A DNA stretch of 64,000 bases from Flavobacteriales bacterium. GTDB lineage: Bacteria > Bacteroidota > Bacteroidia > Flavobacteriales_D > Sanyastnellaceae. Every line of letters begins with the position of its first letter. The first letter of the stretch is position 1. Below, piece by piece: positions 15,623 through 25,435 of the stretch. The position numbers were made by a program, and so were the translations under genes. Under the pieces are notes generated by a model, which saw nothing but the letters and a program-made list of their open reading frames with translations, did no database searches and was not told the DNA's origin. Location of the stretch: the NCBI GenBank assembly GCA_016722445.1, contig JADKIZ010000002.1, positions 248,001 through 312,000 of the forward strand, written 5' to 3'.

Positions 15623-17304
15623 AGAGTGTTGGTGAAGTAATGGGTATCGGTCGTAGTTTTCAAGAGGCGCTTCAGAAAGCTTGCCAATCGCTCGAGATCA
15701 AACGCAATGGTCTTGGTGCGGATGGACGTGAATTGCGCGATCAGGCGCAACTTCTCCATTCTCTTGAAAGACCAAGCTGGAACAGATTGTTCCATGTCTA
15801 CGATGCGATCAAATTGGGAATACCATTCAAAACCATTCAGGAAAAAACGAGAATTGATCACTGGTTTCTAAAACAAATCGAAGACATGATTCTCACCGAA
15901 AAACGAATTGAAAAATTCAGTGTGGATACCATTCCTTCCGAGCTCATGTTTGAAGCCAAACAAAAAGGATATGCAGATCGTCAAATCGCGCACCTGCTTC
16001 GTTGTCTCGAAAGTGAAGTATATAAGAAAAGACATGAATTGAATATTCGCCGAGTGTATAAGCTGGTAGATACATGTGCAGCAGAATTCGAAGCGAAGAC
16101 CCCATACTATTACAGCACTTTCGAAACTGAAAATGAAAGTGTGGTCTCAGATAAAAAGAAGGTTGTTGTGTTGGGTAGCGGTCCTAACCGCATTGGACAA
16201 GGTATCGAATTCGATTATTCATGTGTACACGGAGTGCTAGCCGCAAAGGAATGTGGTTATGAAACCATCATGATCAATTGCAATCCGGAAACCGTGTCAA
16301 CGGATTTTGACACTGCGGATAAACTTTATTTTGAACCAGTTTTCTGGGAGCATATCTATGACATCATTCAACATGAAAAGCCTGAAGGCGTTATCGTTCA
16401 ACTTGGCGGACAAACAGCACTCAAGCTTGCAGCCAAGCTCGATAAATACGGCATCAAAATCATTGGTACGGATTACAAGTCATTGGATCTTGCAGAAGAC
16501 CGAGGAAGTTTTTCTAATCTTCTGAAGGAAAATAATATTCCATATCCAAATTTTGGAGTGGTTGAAAGCGCTGAGCAGGCGGTAGAATTATCACGTGATT
16601 TAGGATTTCCACTATTGGTTCGACCAAGCTATGTGCTCGGCGGCCAAAAGATGAAGATTGTGATTAACGAAAAAGAACTGGAAGAACATGTCGTGAATAT
16701 CCTCAACGATATGCCCGACAATAAAATACTTCTGGATCATTTCCTTGAAGGAGCAATTGAAGCTGAGGCCGATGCGATTTGTGATGGTACTGATGTCTAC
16801 ATCATCGGAATCATGCAGCACATTGAACCAGCGGGTATTCACAGCGGTGATAGCTATGCAGTGTTACCTCCTTACAATCTTGGGGATTTTGTCATGACTC
16901 AAATTGAGGAACACACCAAAACCATTGCAAAAGCACTGCATACTGTTGGTCTGATCAATATACAATTTGCGATCAAGAATGATGTGGTTTATATCATCGA
17001 AGCCAATCCACGTGCCAGTCGTACGGTTCCTTTTATTGCGAAAGCATATGATGAACCTTATGTGAACTATGCCACTAAAGTTATGCTTGGAGCCAAGAAG
17101 GTGAAAGACTTCAACTTCGCTCCGAAACGCAATGGATATGCGATTAAGATCCCGGTTTTCAGTTATGAGAAATTTCCTGAAGTGAAGAAGGAACTCGGAC
17201 CAGAGATGAAGAGCACGGGCGAAGCCATACGCTTTATCAAAGATCTACGAGATCCATTCTTCAGACAGATTTACACAGAGCGTAATCTATACCTCAGTAA
17301 GTAA
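15571..17304 (+). CDS. carB: Carbamoyl phosphate synthase large subunit, 3' part (frameshifted)
   Basis: Continues CarB after the frame break: the family text resumes at PGSNREIGLQMKSVGEVMGIGR (about 15589 on). It is followed by the oligomerisation region, then the carbamate-phosphate half with VVVLGSGPNRIGQGIEFDY, INCNPETVSTDFDTADKLYF, IVQLGGQTALKLA, LLVRPSYVLGGQKM and YIIEANPRASRTVPF. It ends at NLYLSK shortly after the second ATP-grasp region, without the MGS-like regulatory domain, as is usual for Bacteroidota CarB (about 940 residues in total). The in-frame start at 15571 is an artefact of the break. The stop abuts the stop of the convergent gene at 17305. Confidence 0.92.
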   Translation: MEFRQIPGSNREIGLQMKSVGEVMGIGRSFQEALQKACQSLEIKRNGLGADGRELRDQAQLLHSLERPSWNRLFHVYDAIKLGIPFKTIQEKTRIDHWFLKQIEDMILTEKRIEKFSVDTIPSELMFEAKQKGYADRQIAHLLRCLESEVYKKRHELNIRRVYKLVDTCAAEFEAKTPYYYSTFETENESVVSDKKKVVVLGSGPNRIGQGIEFDYSCVHGVLAAKECGYETIMINCNPETVSTDFDTADKLYFEPVFWEHIYDIIQHEKPEGVIVQLGGQTALKLAAKLDKYGIKIIGTDYKSLDLAEDRGSFSNLLKENNIPYPNFGVVESAEQAVELSRDLGFPLLVRPSYVLGGQKMKIVINEKELEEHVVNILNDMPDNKILLDHFLEGAIEAEADAICDGTDVYIIGIMQHIEPAGIHSGDSYAVLPPYNLGDFVMTQIEEHTKTIAKALHTVGLINIQFAIKNDVVYIIEANPRASRTVPFIAKAYDEPYVNYATKVMLGAKKVKDFNFAPKRNGYAIKIPVFSYEKFPEVKKELGPEMKSTGEAIRFIKDLRDPFFRQIYTERNLYLSK

Positions 17305-20300
17305 TTATTCTTTGATCAGACCGATCATCTGTACTCCAGCATTGGTGTTCAGGCGCAGTTGGTAACAACCAACAGCAAGTTTTGAAGCATCAACGGTGAT
17401 GATTCCGGATGTCATGTTATTGACATCAATAATCAATCTTCCTGCTGCATCCATGATCTGGTAACTCAACACCATTGAACAACCTGCTTGTGGAGTAATC
17501 AGAAATTCGTTGCGGAAAGGATTTGGACTTATGGAGAATGCGTTTACATTCAATTCCGCCATACCAGTAATTTCCAATTCCACATCTGCTGTGCATCCAA
17601 GTGAATCGACGATTTCAGCGTGGTAAATACCAACCAAATCAATATTCGTGAGATCTTCTTCTTGTGATTCAAATGAATTTGGCCCTGACCATGTAATACT
17701 GTACGGTGTGTTTCCCCCAGTAATCACTATATCAATGGCACCATTGCCACTATCATTGATATTGTTAGAAGAGCCAATGACAACATCAAGCACCTCTGGT
17801 TCCGCAATGGTAAAATCGAGTGTAGTGGTTCCTCCACATTCTTCATCATTACTGATAACAACCTGATAATTTCCAGGAGTTAAACCGAACAAGTCTTCAG
17901 ATATAGAATCATTTGACCAATCAAATGACAATCCACTTTGATCTGATTGCATGGTAATATCAATGCTTCCATTGGCCATTCCATGGCATGTAACGTTCAT
18001 GAACTCAGTTGAACTCACAGCTGGTGTAATGATGGGCATTAAACTCAAATTCAACAAAGCGCTACTGCACATGGGAACTATTCCATTGTCGCAAACAGAA
18101 TAACCAAAACTAACATCATCGGTGTTATCTGTGTCGGCAGAATATTCTACAATATGTGTTTCTTCATCGAAAGTCATCGTTCCATGTGAAGGTTGATCAA
18201 TCGTAAAATGAAGATTTGCATCTACATCCTGGATATCACCTACGTAGTTATCCAGATCAATGGAAAGTGTTCCGCCAAGACACACACTTTCTGTAACATT
18301 GAATGCCACCGGTGCGGTATTGCCTTCTCCAATCGGAACCACAACGAATGTAATCAGTCCTTCATCGCAAACACCGCATGGATCGCATGCATAATAAGTT
18401 GCGGTGAACGTACCAGTCGCTCCGTCGTTTGGCAAATAAGTAAATGTGCCATCTTCGCCCAGACTAAAAATGCCATTGGTGTTGTCCTCATAAAGTGTGA
18501 AGTATAAATTTTCTCCATCCGGTTCCACATCATTGCTAGCAACATTTCCTTCAAAGAAAGAATCTTGTTCAAGTTCAAAACTATCATCGAAGGCGATCGG
18601 AGTATCATTTCCAAAGTCTACTTCAAAAACAATCACAGCCATATCGCACATGTTTGTCGGATCACAAACACTGTAGTAAATACTATCCATTCCAGAATAA
18701 TCAGGCACCGGAGTGTAGACATATGTACCATCGTCGCTCAATAAAAACTCGCCATGAAAAGGTGGTGTAAGTATGACATAGGTGAGTACATCACCATCTG
18801 CATCAACATCATTCAAAGACAAATCACCTTCGTTAAAAGTATCTTCGAGTACATGCACATATTCACCAGTAGCCACTGGATTATCGCTCGTTGGTAGAAC
18901 AGTAATATTCAAAGTTGCCGAGCTACAACCGTTGTCATCATCACAAACCTGATAAACAACCACATCATTACCATGGAAATCCAAGTCGGGAGAATAAGTA
19001 TAATCACCATTTTGACCCAAGATCAACTCACCATGTTCAGGAGCTGTGATGATTTGATACTCTAAAAGCAGACTTTCAATGTCGGTATCATTTCCAGCAA
19101 TAGAACCAGAGATGGGATCATCTTCATCAGTTGAAATCGATTCTCCAACTGCAATTGGATCATCATTTAATGGGCTGATAAGAATGTGAAGATCTGTAGT
19201 AACACATCCATTCAATGCGTCGCAAACATTGATGAGGGCATTATCCTGACCAAAGAAATTTTCTTCAGGTGTGTATTCAAAACCACCATCCATTGCCACA
19301 GATAATGCACCGTGGGTCGGACCTTGTGCGATGGTATAAGTCAATGCAGAATTTTCGGGATCAACATCGTTATCATTCAATACACCAATGAGCGACGCGT
19401 CTTCTTCGATATTGAAGACATCATCACCCGCAATGGGCAAATCATTTGTTGAATCAACAGAGATATTTACAACTGCAGTACTGCAAAGATCGCCGGAGTC
19501 ACAAGCCTCATAGGTGAAAGAATCTACTCCGTTAAAATCGGCGTTTGGCAGATATGTAAAACTTCCATCGCTACCGAAGACCAAAGTACCATTGGCCACA
19601 CCTGATAGAAGTGAACACGTCAAAGTTTCGTCATCGATGTCTTCATCATTCAAAACTACGTTCGCCGATAATGTCATATCTTCAATAGCGCTGTATTCGT
19701 CGTCCTGAGCAATTGGTCCATCATTCACAGGTAAAACATGTAGAAGAATTTCACCGTTGCTACATGTTACACCATCACAAACTTCATAGACGATCAACAC
19801 ATCGCCGACGAAATCGCCTGCTGGTGTGTAAGTGACAATGCCGTCTGTACCAATAATCGCTGCGCCATTCGTTGGCTCCAGTACAATACCATAAGTGAGC
19901 ACATCATTTTCTACATCCAAATCATTTGATGAAAGGTCTCCGTTAAACACTTCGTCTTCCAACAAACTATCTTCTTCATTCGCTACGATTGGTGTATCAT
20001 TTTGTGGATTCACATTGATATTAACGACAGCCTGATCACAGGCATCACCAGTATCGCAAACCTGATAGGTAAATTGATCAGATCCGAAATAGTTGGAAGT
20101 TGGTTGATATGTGAAACTACCATTGACATTGAGTGACAAAATTCCATGAGCAGGTGATGTCACATTTGTGAAAATCATGACTCCACCTTCCACATCGGAG
20201 ATATAACCCGCCAATGAACCATTGAGGAGAATGTCTTCATTGGTTGTGAAATCGGCGTTATCAGCTTCAGGAGCCGTATTCACAGGGAAAATGGTAATGT

Positions 20301-22920
20301 TGAGGACAGCCACATCACACGCCGCCGTAGCATCACAAGCAATATAAGTGATTTGATCATTTCCATTGTAATTCATATCCGGCACATAGGTGTAATCACC
20401 ATTGCTTTGGAGAACAAAGGTGCCGTGAGAAGCATCAGCAATAATTTCAAATGACAATTCTTCACCATCGGCATCTTGGTCATTATCCGCCACGGTACCA
20501 GATAAATTATCATTTTCATAAGTGACGTTTTGATCATCATTTGCAACTGGAATGTCATTAACCTGTAGCACAGTAATGGTGAAAACCGCAGCGTCACAAG
20601 ACAAATCATCATCACAAACTTCAAATGTGATAAAGTCAATTCCGTGATAATCCAGATCAGGATCGTAAGTGTATGAGCCATCCGGATTCAAAGTCATTTC
20701 GCCATGCATTGGAGGTGAAATCATGGCATACGTTAGACTCATATCATCAACATCTGCTGCAGAAGTGATGGTTCCATTTAGGATGTGGTCTTCCATGGTA
20801 GCGTCTTCGCTATCAGAAGCCACGGGCGGATCGTTAACTGGGTTCACGGTGATGGTCACCTCATTCGTTGCACAGGAACCCTGAGCATCGCATACTGTAA
20901 TTTCTGCTAGGTCTGAACCGTTGTAATTCGAAACAGGAACATAGGTCAATACTCCACCACTGGTGATTGAGATTGAACCGTGCAAAGCAGGAGTTTCAAT
21001 GGAAAACGTCAACGCACCGATTTCGATGTCAGAAGCAGATGAAGAAATATTCGCAGAATATGAAATATCTTCATTGGTACTGAATGACACAGGATCGATG
21101 GTTGGTTCGTCATTCACCGGATTAACATTAATGGTAAGGGTTGTAAGAAAACAAACCGAACAAGGATCACATCCATAAAACGAAATGACTTCCTGACCAA
21201 ACCAATTCTCATCGGGGGTGTAAACAAAATTTCCATCGTCTTCTAAGTCCAAAACACCATGTTCAGGTGCTGACACTGAAAAATAGAAAATTTCCTCGCC
21301 ATCGGGTTCGATATCATTGGTTCGAAGATTACCAACGATTACGGCATCTTCATCACCAGAAACTTCATCTGGGTTGATGATAGGATTGTCGTTGATTTCA
21401 ATAATCTCTAAATACAAAGTGCCATTCACACAAGCCATGAAAGGATCGCAAACCTGATATGAAATGGTTTGAAATCCCCAATAGTTTTCATTAGGTGTGA
21501 AAGTGAAATCGCCATTGCTCTCAACTTCGAATGTTCCTCCTGTTACACTTCCAATAGCAGTGTACGTGAGGTCATCCAGATCGATATCGGTGTCGTTGTC
21601 CAAAGTTCCGGTTACAGGATAATCCTCATAACCAAAGTAATCATCGATCACTGCGACAGGAGGATCGTTTAGAGGCAGCACATTGACAAAAACAGAAGAT
21701 GTATCGCACAGTAAAAAGCCATCACAAACCTCTACAACAAAATAGTCCTGTCCATTGTAATTGGACTGTGGAGAATAACTGAACACACCATTGGATGAAA
21801 TAGAAGCTGTTCCATGAAGTGGAGCGACATAAATGTCGTAAACAAGCGACGCAGGCAATTCATCTTCATCATTTGCAGCAGCATTTCCGCTGTTGTTCAC
21901 GCTATCTTCATTTACGGTAGAAGTATCATTCACGGCAACCGGAGCATCGTTGGTGTTTTGTACATCGAGATAAACAAATGCGACTACACACTGACCTACG
22001 ATATCACAAACGAGATACATGAAATTATCATTACCATGAAAATCTGCATCTGGTGAATAGGTGAAAGTGCCATCACTATTCATCAAAACGACCCCATGTG
22101 CAGGTGATGTTAGCACCGAAAATTCGAGGTCATCACCTTCCGGATCTGTTACCAATCCTGAAATATCACCATTGTATTCAGTGTCTTCAAAAGCAGCCAG
22201 TAATGGACTATTGGCAGCTATAGGTTCTTCATTATTCGCTACAACGGTGATATGTACGATTGCCGAGGCACATGAACCGCAAGGATCACACATGACATAA
22301 TAAAAAGAATCAGTGCCGGTAAATCCAGGATCAGGCGTGTATTGAAAAGTTCCATCCAGTAACATGATCAAATCACCATGCGCTGGTACAGAACTGTTCG
22401 CATATTCATCGATACCACTCACTGGGTCGGTTAGATAATCCGGTTCAAAATCATTGGCAGTAGCATTGCCAAATCGCGGAGTATCCATTTCTACAAAAAT
22501 GTAGTCGTCTGCAGGTTCAGGAACATTGTTGTGAAACTGAATATAGAGCCTAATGGTATCCTGAGAACATTGATTCAACTGATCACAGACTTGGTAAATC
22601 AGAGTATCATTCGCACCAGAGATATAGATGTCAGGTATAAAAAGCCAGGTTCCATCTGTATTAACCGTTAGATCTCCGAGCGAAGTTCCTTGCAAAATGG
22701 TATAGGTGAGTGTGGAATTCGATGGATTCAAATCGTTTTCCGAAAGATCACCGCTCGCACTTTCACTGTCGTAAGTGAAGATTTCGTCTTGAATAGCCGT
22801 AGGCGGGATTTGCCCGTAAGCTAAAGCAGTCACCATTGTAAATAATGACAAAACCAAACCTTTAAAAAATCCCTTAGTCATCTGTCCAGAGTAAAAATTC
22901 GTGATCATAAATTCTTTCAT
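17305..22920 (-). CDS. Giant secreted cadherin/Ig-like repeat protein with T9SS sorting domain
   Basis: About 1871 residues from ATG 22920 (MKEFMITNF); ATG 22881 (MTKGFFKGL) is an alternative that leaves a cleaner signal peptide ending in ALAYGQ. The body is about 17 tandem domains of roughly 90-95 residues with the pattern P(V/I)A.DD...ED....G.(V)..ND.D.(D/E)...L....HG.(L)....DG.(F/Y)TY.P...F.G.D.(F)TY.(V)CD. This is the bacterial cadherin-like/Ig (VCBS-related) family. Two SprB-like repeats follow (CHGMANGSIDI; GNGAIDIVITGGNTPYSITW). The last about 85 residues (FSISPNPFRNEFLITP...GCYQLRL) form a type A-like T9SS sorting domain, implying secretion and surface attachment or release. A promoter is visible at 23016-23047. 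Confidence 0.88.
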   Translation of the reverse strand: MKEFMITNFYSGQMTKGFFKGLVLSLFTMVTALAYGQIPPTAIQDEIFTYDSESASGDLSENDLNPSNSTLTYTILQGTSLGDLTVNTDGTWLFIPDIYISGANDTLIYQVCDQLNQCSQDTIRLYIQFHNNVPEPADDYIFVEMDTPRFGNATANDFEPDYLTDPVSGIDEYANSSVPAHGDLIMLLDGTFQYTPDPGFTGTDSFYYVMCDPCGSCASAIVHITVVANNEEPIAANSPLLAAFEDTEYNGDISGLVTDPEGDDLEFSVLTSPAHGVVLMNSDGTFTYSPDADFHGNDNFMYLVCDIVGQCVVAFVYLDVQNTNDAPVAVNDTSTVNEDSVNNSGNAAANDEDELPASLVYDIYVAPLHGTASISSNGVFSYSPQSNYNGQDYFVVEVCDGFLLCDTSSVFVNVLPLNDPPVAVIDDYFGYEDYPVTGTLDNDTDIDLDDLTYTAIGSVTGGTFEVESNGDFTFTPNENYWGFQTISYQVCDPFMACVNGTLYLEIIEINDNPIINPDEVSGDEDAVIVGNLRTNDIEPDGEEIFYFSVSAPEHGVLDLEDDGNFVYTPDENWFGQEVISFYGCDPCSVCFLTTLTINVNPVNDEPTIDPVSFSTNEDISYSANISSSASDIEIGALTFSIETPALHGSISITSGGVLTYVPVSNYNGSDLAEITVCDAQGSCATNEVTITVNPVNDPPVASDSEDATMEDHILNGTITSAADVDDMSLTYAMISPPMHGEMTLNPDGSYTYDPDLDYHGIDFITFEVCDDDLSCDAAVFTITVLQVNDIPVANDDQNVTYENDNLSGTVADNDQDADGEELSFEIIADASHGTFVLQSNGDYTYVPDMNYNGNDQITYIACDATAACDVAVLNITIFPVNTAPEADNADFTTNEDILLNGSLAGYISDVEGGVMIFTNVTSPAHGILSLNVNGSFTYQPTSNYFGSDQFTYQVCDTGDACDQAVVNINVNPQNDTPIVANEEDSLLEDEVFNGDLSSNDLDVENDVLTYGIVLEPTNGAAIIGTDGIVTYTPAGDFVGDVLIVYEVCDGVTCSNGEILLHVLPVNDGPIAQDDEYSAIEDMTLSANVVLNDEDIDDETLTCSLLSGVANGTLVFGSDGSFTYLPNADFNGVDSFTYEACDSGDLCSTAVVNISVDSTNDLPIAGDDVFNIEEDASLIGVLNDNDVDPENSALTYTIAQGPTHGALSVAMDGGFEYTPEENFFGQDNALINVCDALNGCVTTDLHILISPLNDDPIAVGESISTDEDDPISGSIAGNDTDIESLLLEYQIITAPEHGELILGQNGDYTYSPDLDFHGNDVVVYQVCDDDNGCSSATLNITVLPTSDNPVATGEYVHVLEDTFNEGDLSLNDVDADGDVLTYVILTPPFHGEFLLSDDGTYVYTPVPDYSGMDSIYYSVCDPTNMCDMAVIVFEVDFGNDTPIAFDDSFELEQDSFFEGNVASNDVEPDGENLYFTLYEDNTNGIFSLGEDGTFTYLPNDGATGTFTATYYACDPCGVCDEGLITFVVVPIGEGNTAPVAFNVTESVCLGGTLSIDLDNYVGDIQDVDANLHFTIDQPSHGTMTFDEETHIVEYSADTDNTDDVSFGYSVCDNGIVPMCSSALLNLSLMPIITPAVSSTEFMNVTCHGMANGSIDITMQSDQSGLSFDWSNDSISEDLFGLTPGNYQVVISNDEECGGTTTLDFTIAEPEVLDVVIGSSNNINDSGNGAIDIVITGGNTPYSITWSGPNSFESQEEDLTNIDLVGIYHAEIVDSLGCTADVELEITGMAELNVNAFSISPNPFRNEFLITPQAGCSMVLSYQIMDAAGRLIIDVNNMTSGIITVDASKLAVGCYQLRLNTNAGVQMIGLIKE

Positions 22921-23015
22921 TGTTAAAATCTGCTCATATACGATCTTCTGAGAAAATTGTTTGCCCTCGCAAGACCTTGTACACAAACGATTTAACAAAC
23001 CCTCAATTGAATCTA

Positions 23016-23047
23016 CAAAGTTATGATAATCAGCTCATAATGACCAA
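23016..23047 (-). promoter_or_regulatory. Putative promoter for the 17305-22920 secreted protein gene
   Basis: On the minus strand TTG (plus 23045-23047), a 21-nt spacer and TAACTTTG (plus 23016-23023), an exact TAnnTTTG match. It leaves a leader of about 90 nt before ATG 22920 and lies downstream of the terminator of the preceding operon. Confidence 0.6.
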
Positions 23048-23209
23048 AATGGTTTGTGACAAACATGACAGTGCAATTCATCGCTACTTCCAGAACCAAA
23101 TACACCTTCAGAATGACCAAAACCAAGTCATGAATAAGTCGACTCGACCGGCTCATTTGGTTGGTTTAACATTGAATAGACTATCCAATCGATGCATAGG
23201 TTGCCAATC

Positions 23210-23234
23210 AAAAAAGCCACCTTGCGGTGGCTTT
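23210..23234 (-). terminator. Rho-independent terminator of the giant/PorP/OmpA operon
   Basis: Minus-strand stem AAAGCCACC, loop GCAA (a GNRA tetraloop), stem GGTGGCTTT, running into a T tract that ends at 23210. It begins 40 nt after the stop of the OmpA-family gene and separates that operon from the next promoter. Confidence 0.88.
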
Positions 23235-23273
23235 CCATGAACAAAACAGGCGGATAAATGATCCGACAAAATC

Positions 23274-25421
23274 TTACATCGACAATATTTTGAATTCTGT
23301 GCGACGATTCTCCTCGTGTTCCTTATCAGTACATTCCACGCCATTCACGCATTTATTGAGCAATTCCTTTTCTCCATATCCTTTTGCCACGAGTCTATTC
23401 GCATCAATTCCTTTGCTGGCGATGTACTTCACTGCGCTTTTGGCACGACTATCAGAAAGTTTCAAGTTGTATTCGTCCTTACCGCGTGCATCTGTATGTG
23501 AACGCAACTCAATTTTCATTGAAGGATATTTGTTGAGAATAACTACAATTTTATCCAATTCCACGGCAGCATCCGGACGAATATCGGATTTGTTGTAGTC
23601 ATAGTAGATGTTTTCAATTCTGATTACGTCGCCTTTACATAACAAAGGCAGATCAATTTTGATTTCTTTTGTACCCGTAATTTTATATGTGGTAAAAAAT
23701 TCCTTTGGTTCACCACAATCCTTCTTCACTGTTTTGACCTCATACTCACATTCCAACTCGAGGTTTTCTGCTTTGAAATATCCATTGGCGTCAGTTACAA
23801 GAACCATTTCCTTTCCATTGGTTTTATTCAATACAGTTACATTCTGATTTGCAACAGCTGATTTATCATCGGCATTGAAAACACGACCAGACAAATTGGC
23901 GATATTCACGATAACAGGAATCTTTTTCAGTTCCAGTTTTACTTCCGCACCAGTTGCTGCAGCAGACGATAACTGCGCAGTACTTAAAGTAGAATTGCTT
24001 TCATTGAATTTATCCTTACTTGCTTTGAACTCATAGTTACGCAAAGGATTCAAACACTTGGTGAATTTCCCGGTTTCATCAGTAATGACACCTTCGATTT
24101 CAGTTCCATTTTCGAAAATTTTCACTTGCGCTTCTTTCATCGGTTCACCGGTTTCTTTGTCTACTACAAGCACAGTAGCGTTCGTGCAAACTTTGGTGAA
24201 GAAATAAATGTCATCATTCAATGGATCATTTTTCCTGTTGCTGCTGAAATATCCAGATTTTGTAGCTGTATTGTAAGACACGCCGAAATCGTCATAAGAG
24301 CTATTCAAAGGTGCACCAATGTTTTCAGGTTTGTTGCCGCTCATTTCGAAAAGATCGAGACCTCCGATTCCAGGTAGTCCATCTGATGAATACATCAATA
24401 CATTTTCTTCAGAGATAAAAGGGAAAACCTCCGTGCCAGGTGTATTCACCGCGGTACCCATATTCACAGGGTTGGTCCAAGTAGTTCCGTTCCAATCCGT
24501 CTTCCAGATATCCATTCCACCTTGACCGCCGGGCATATCTGAAGAGAAGTACATTACTTTTCCATCAGCACTTAAAGCTGGGTGCATGCATGAGTATTTA
24601 TCACTGTTAAATGGAAATGGAATTTCAATTCCCCAAGATTTGTCACCTTTTACAGAATGGAAAATTTTCATTCTTACCACTTCCTTTTCATCCTTTTTCA
24701 CTTTGCCATCTTCAATGTTATTTCTGGTGAAATACATCTGCTTTCCATCCTTGCTAAAACAAACAGGGCCATCATGGTATTTCGTTTGGAGGTCATTGGC
24801 AAACAAAGTTGCTCCACCGAAACTAGCGTCATTGCCTTTTGCATGATAAAGTCGGAAGAATTGTTTCCCTGTCCACGAATGGGAGTAATCCATCCATTCC
24901 ACATTTTTTCTATTGGATGTGAATACGACGCCTCCATCATAAGCCACCGCACTGAAATCCGATTCTTTGGAATTGAGGTTAGTTGCTTTCACTTCATAAG
25001 CGCCACTCTTAGCCATGATAGCAGATAAATTATCGATACCCGCTTTTAGATTCGTTCCTCTCACATCTCCAGCATCCATCGATTTGAACCTTTCCAATTG
25101 TGTTTTAGCCTCTGCATATTTTTCATTTTGCATGAGTGCCTCAGCATAATAGAGGATGTTCACGGCAGGTGTACCGGCAACTGTAGAAGCTTTTGCATAG
25201 ACGCGTTCAGCATTCTTTGAATCCCTGAGAAAACGATAGCAATCGCCGAGTTTCGAAAGGGTTTCTACAGAAGCGCTGTCTTTTTTCACAGCTCTTTCAT
25301 ATGCTGTCGCCGCCTTTTTATAAGCAAGCTTGTCATAGAATTTATTGCCTGCTTTCACCTGTGCATTCAGCAAGGCTGAGGAGGTTAAAGCGATGATTAC
25401 AGCGAGAATATATTTTTTCAT
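23274..25421 (-). CDS. PorE-like TPR/PD40/OmpA outer-membrane-associated protein
   Basis: 715 residues with a signal peptide (MKKYILAVIIALTSSALLNAQ). Domain order: TPR-like helices at about 22-125; PD40/WD40-like propeller at about 150-410 with repeats such as CMHPALSADGKVMYFSSDMP and EVFPFISEENVLMYSSDG; one or two carboxypeptidase-regulatory-like domains at about 415-590; and a C-terminal OmpA peptidoglycan-binding domain with IYYDYNKSDIRPDA and LRSHTDARGKDEYNLKLSDSRA. This is the architecture of PorE from the Porphyromonas T9SS, which ties the secretion machinery to peptidoglycan. Many Bacteroidota carry paralogues beside adhesin/PorP pairs, so this may be a dedicated accessory and not the core PorE. 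It is last in the operon, 14 nt after the PorP/SprF gene. Confidence 0.9.
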   Translation of the reverse strand: MKKYILAVIIALTSSALLNAQVKAGNKFYDKLAYKKAATAYERAVKKDSASVETLSKLGDCYRFLRDSKNAERVYAKASTVAGTPAVNILYYAEALMQNEKYAEAKTQLERFKSMDAGDVRGTNLKAGIDNLSAIMAKSGAYEVKATNLNSKESDFSAVAYDGGVVFTSNRKNVEWMDYSHSWTGKQFFRLYHAKGNDASFGGATLFANDLQTKYHDGPVCFSKDGKQMYFTRNNIEDGKVKKDEKEVVRMKIFHSVKGDKSWGIEIPFPFNSDKYSCMHPALSADGKVMYFSSDMPGGQGGMDIWKTDWNGTTWTNPVNMGTAVNTPGTEVFPFISEENVLMYSSDGLPGIGGLDLFEMSGNKPENIGAPLNSSYDDFGVSYNTATKSGYFSSNRKNDPLNDDIYFFTKVCTNATVLVVDKETGEPMKEAQVKIFENGTEIEGVITDETGKFTKCLNPLRNYEFKASKDKFNESNSTLSTAQLSSAAATGAEVKLELKKIPVIVNIANLSGRVFNADDKSAVANQNVTVLNKTNGKEMVLVTDANGYFKAENLELECEYEVKTVKKDCGEPKEFFTTYKITGTKEIKIDLPLLCKGDVIRIENIYYDYNKSDIRPDAAVELDKIVVILNKYPSMKIELRSHTDARGKDEYNLKLSDSRAKSAVKYIASKGIDANRLVAKGYGEKELLNKCVNGVECTDKEHEENRRTEFKILSM

Positions 25422-25435
25422 GAGGAGTATTCAGA

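Noticed and set aside
23153..23344. Short minus-strand frame near the terminator
   Set aside because: It overlaps the OmpA gene end and runs through the terminator stem; not a gene.
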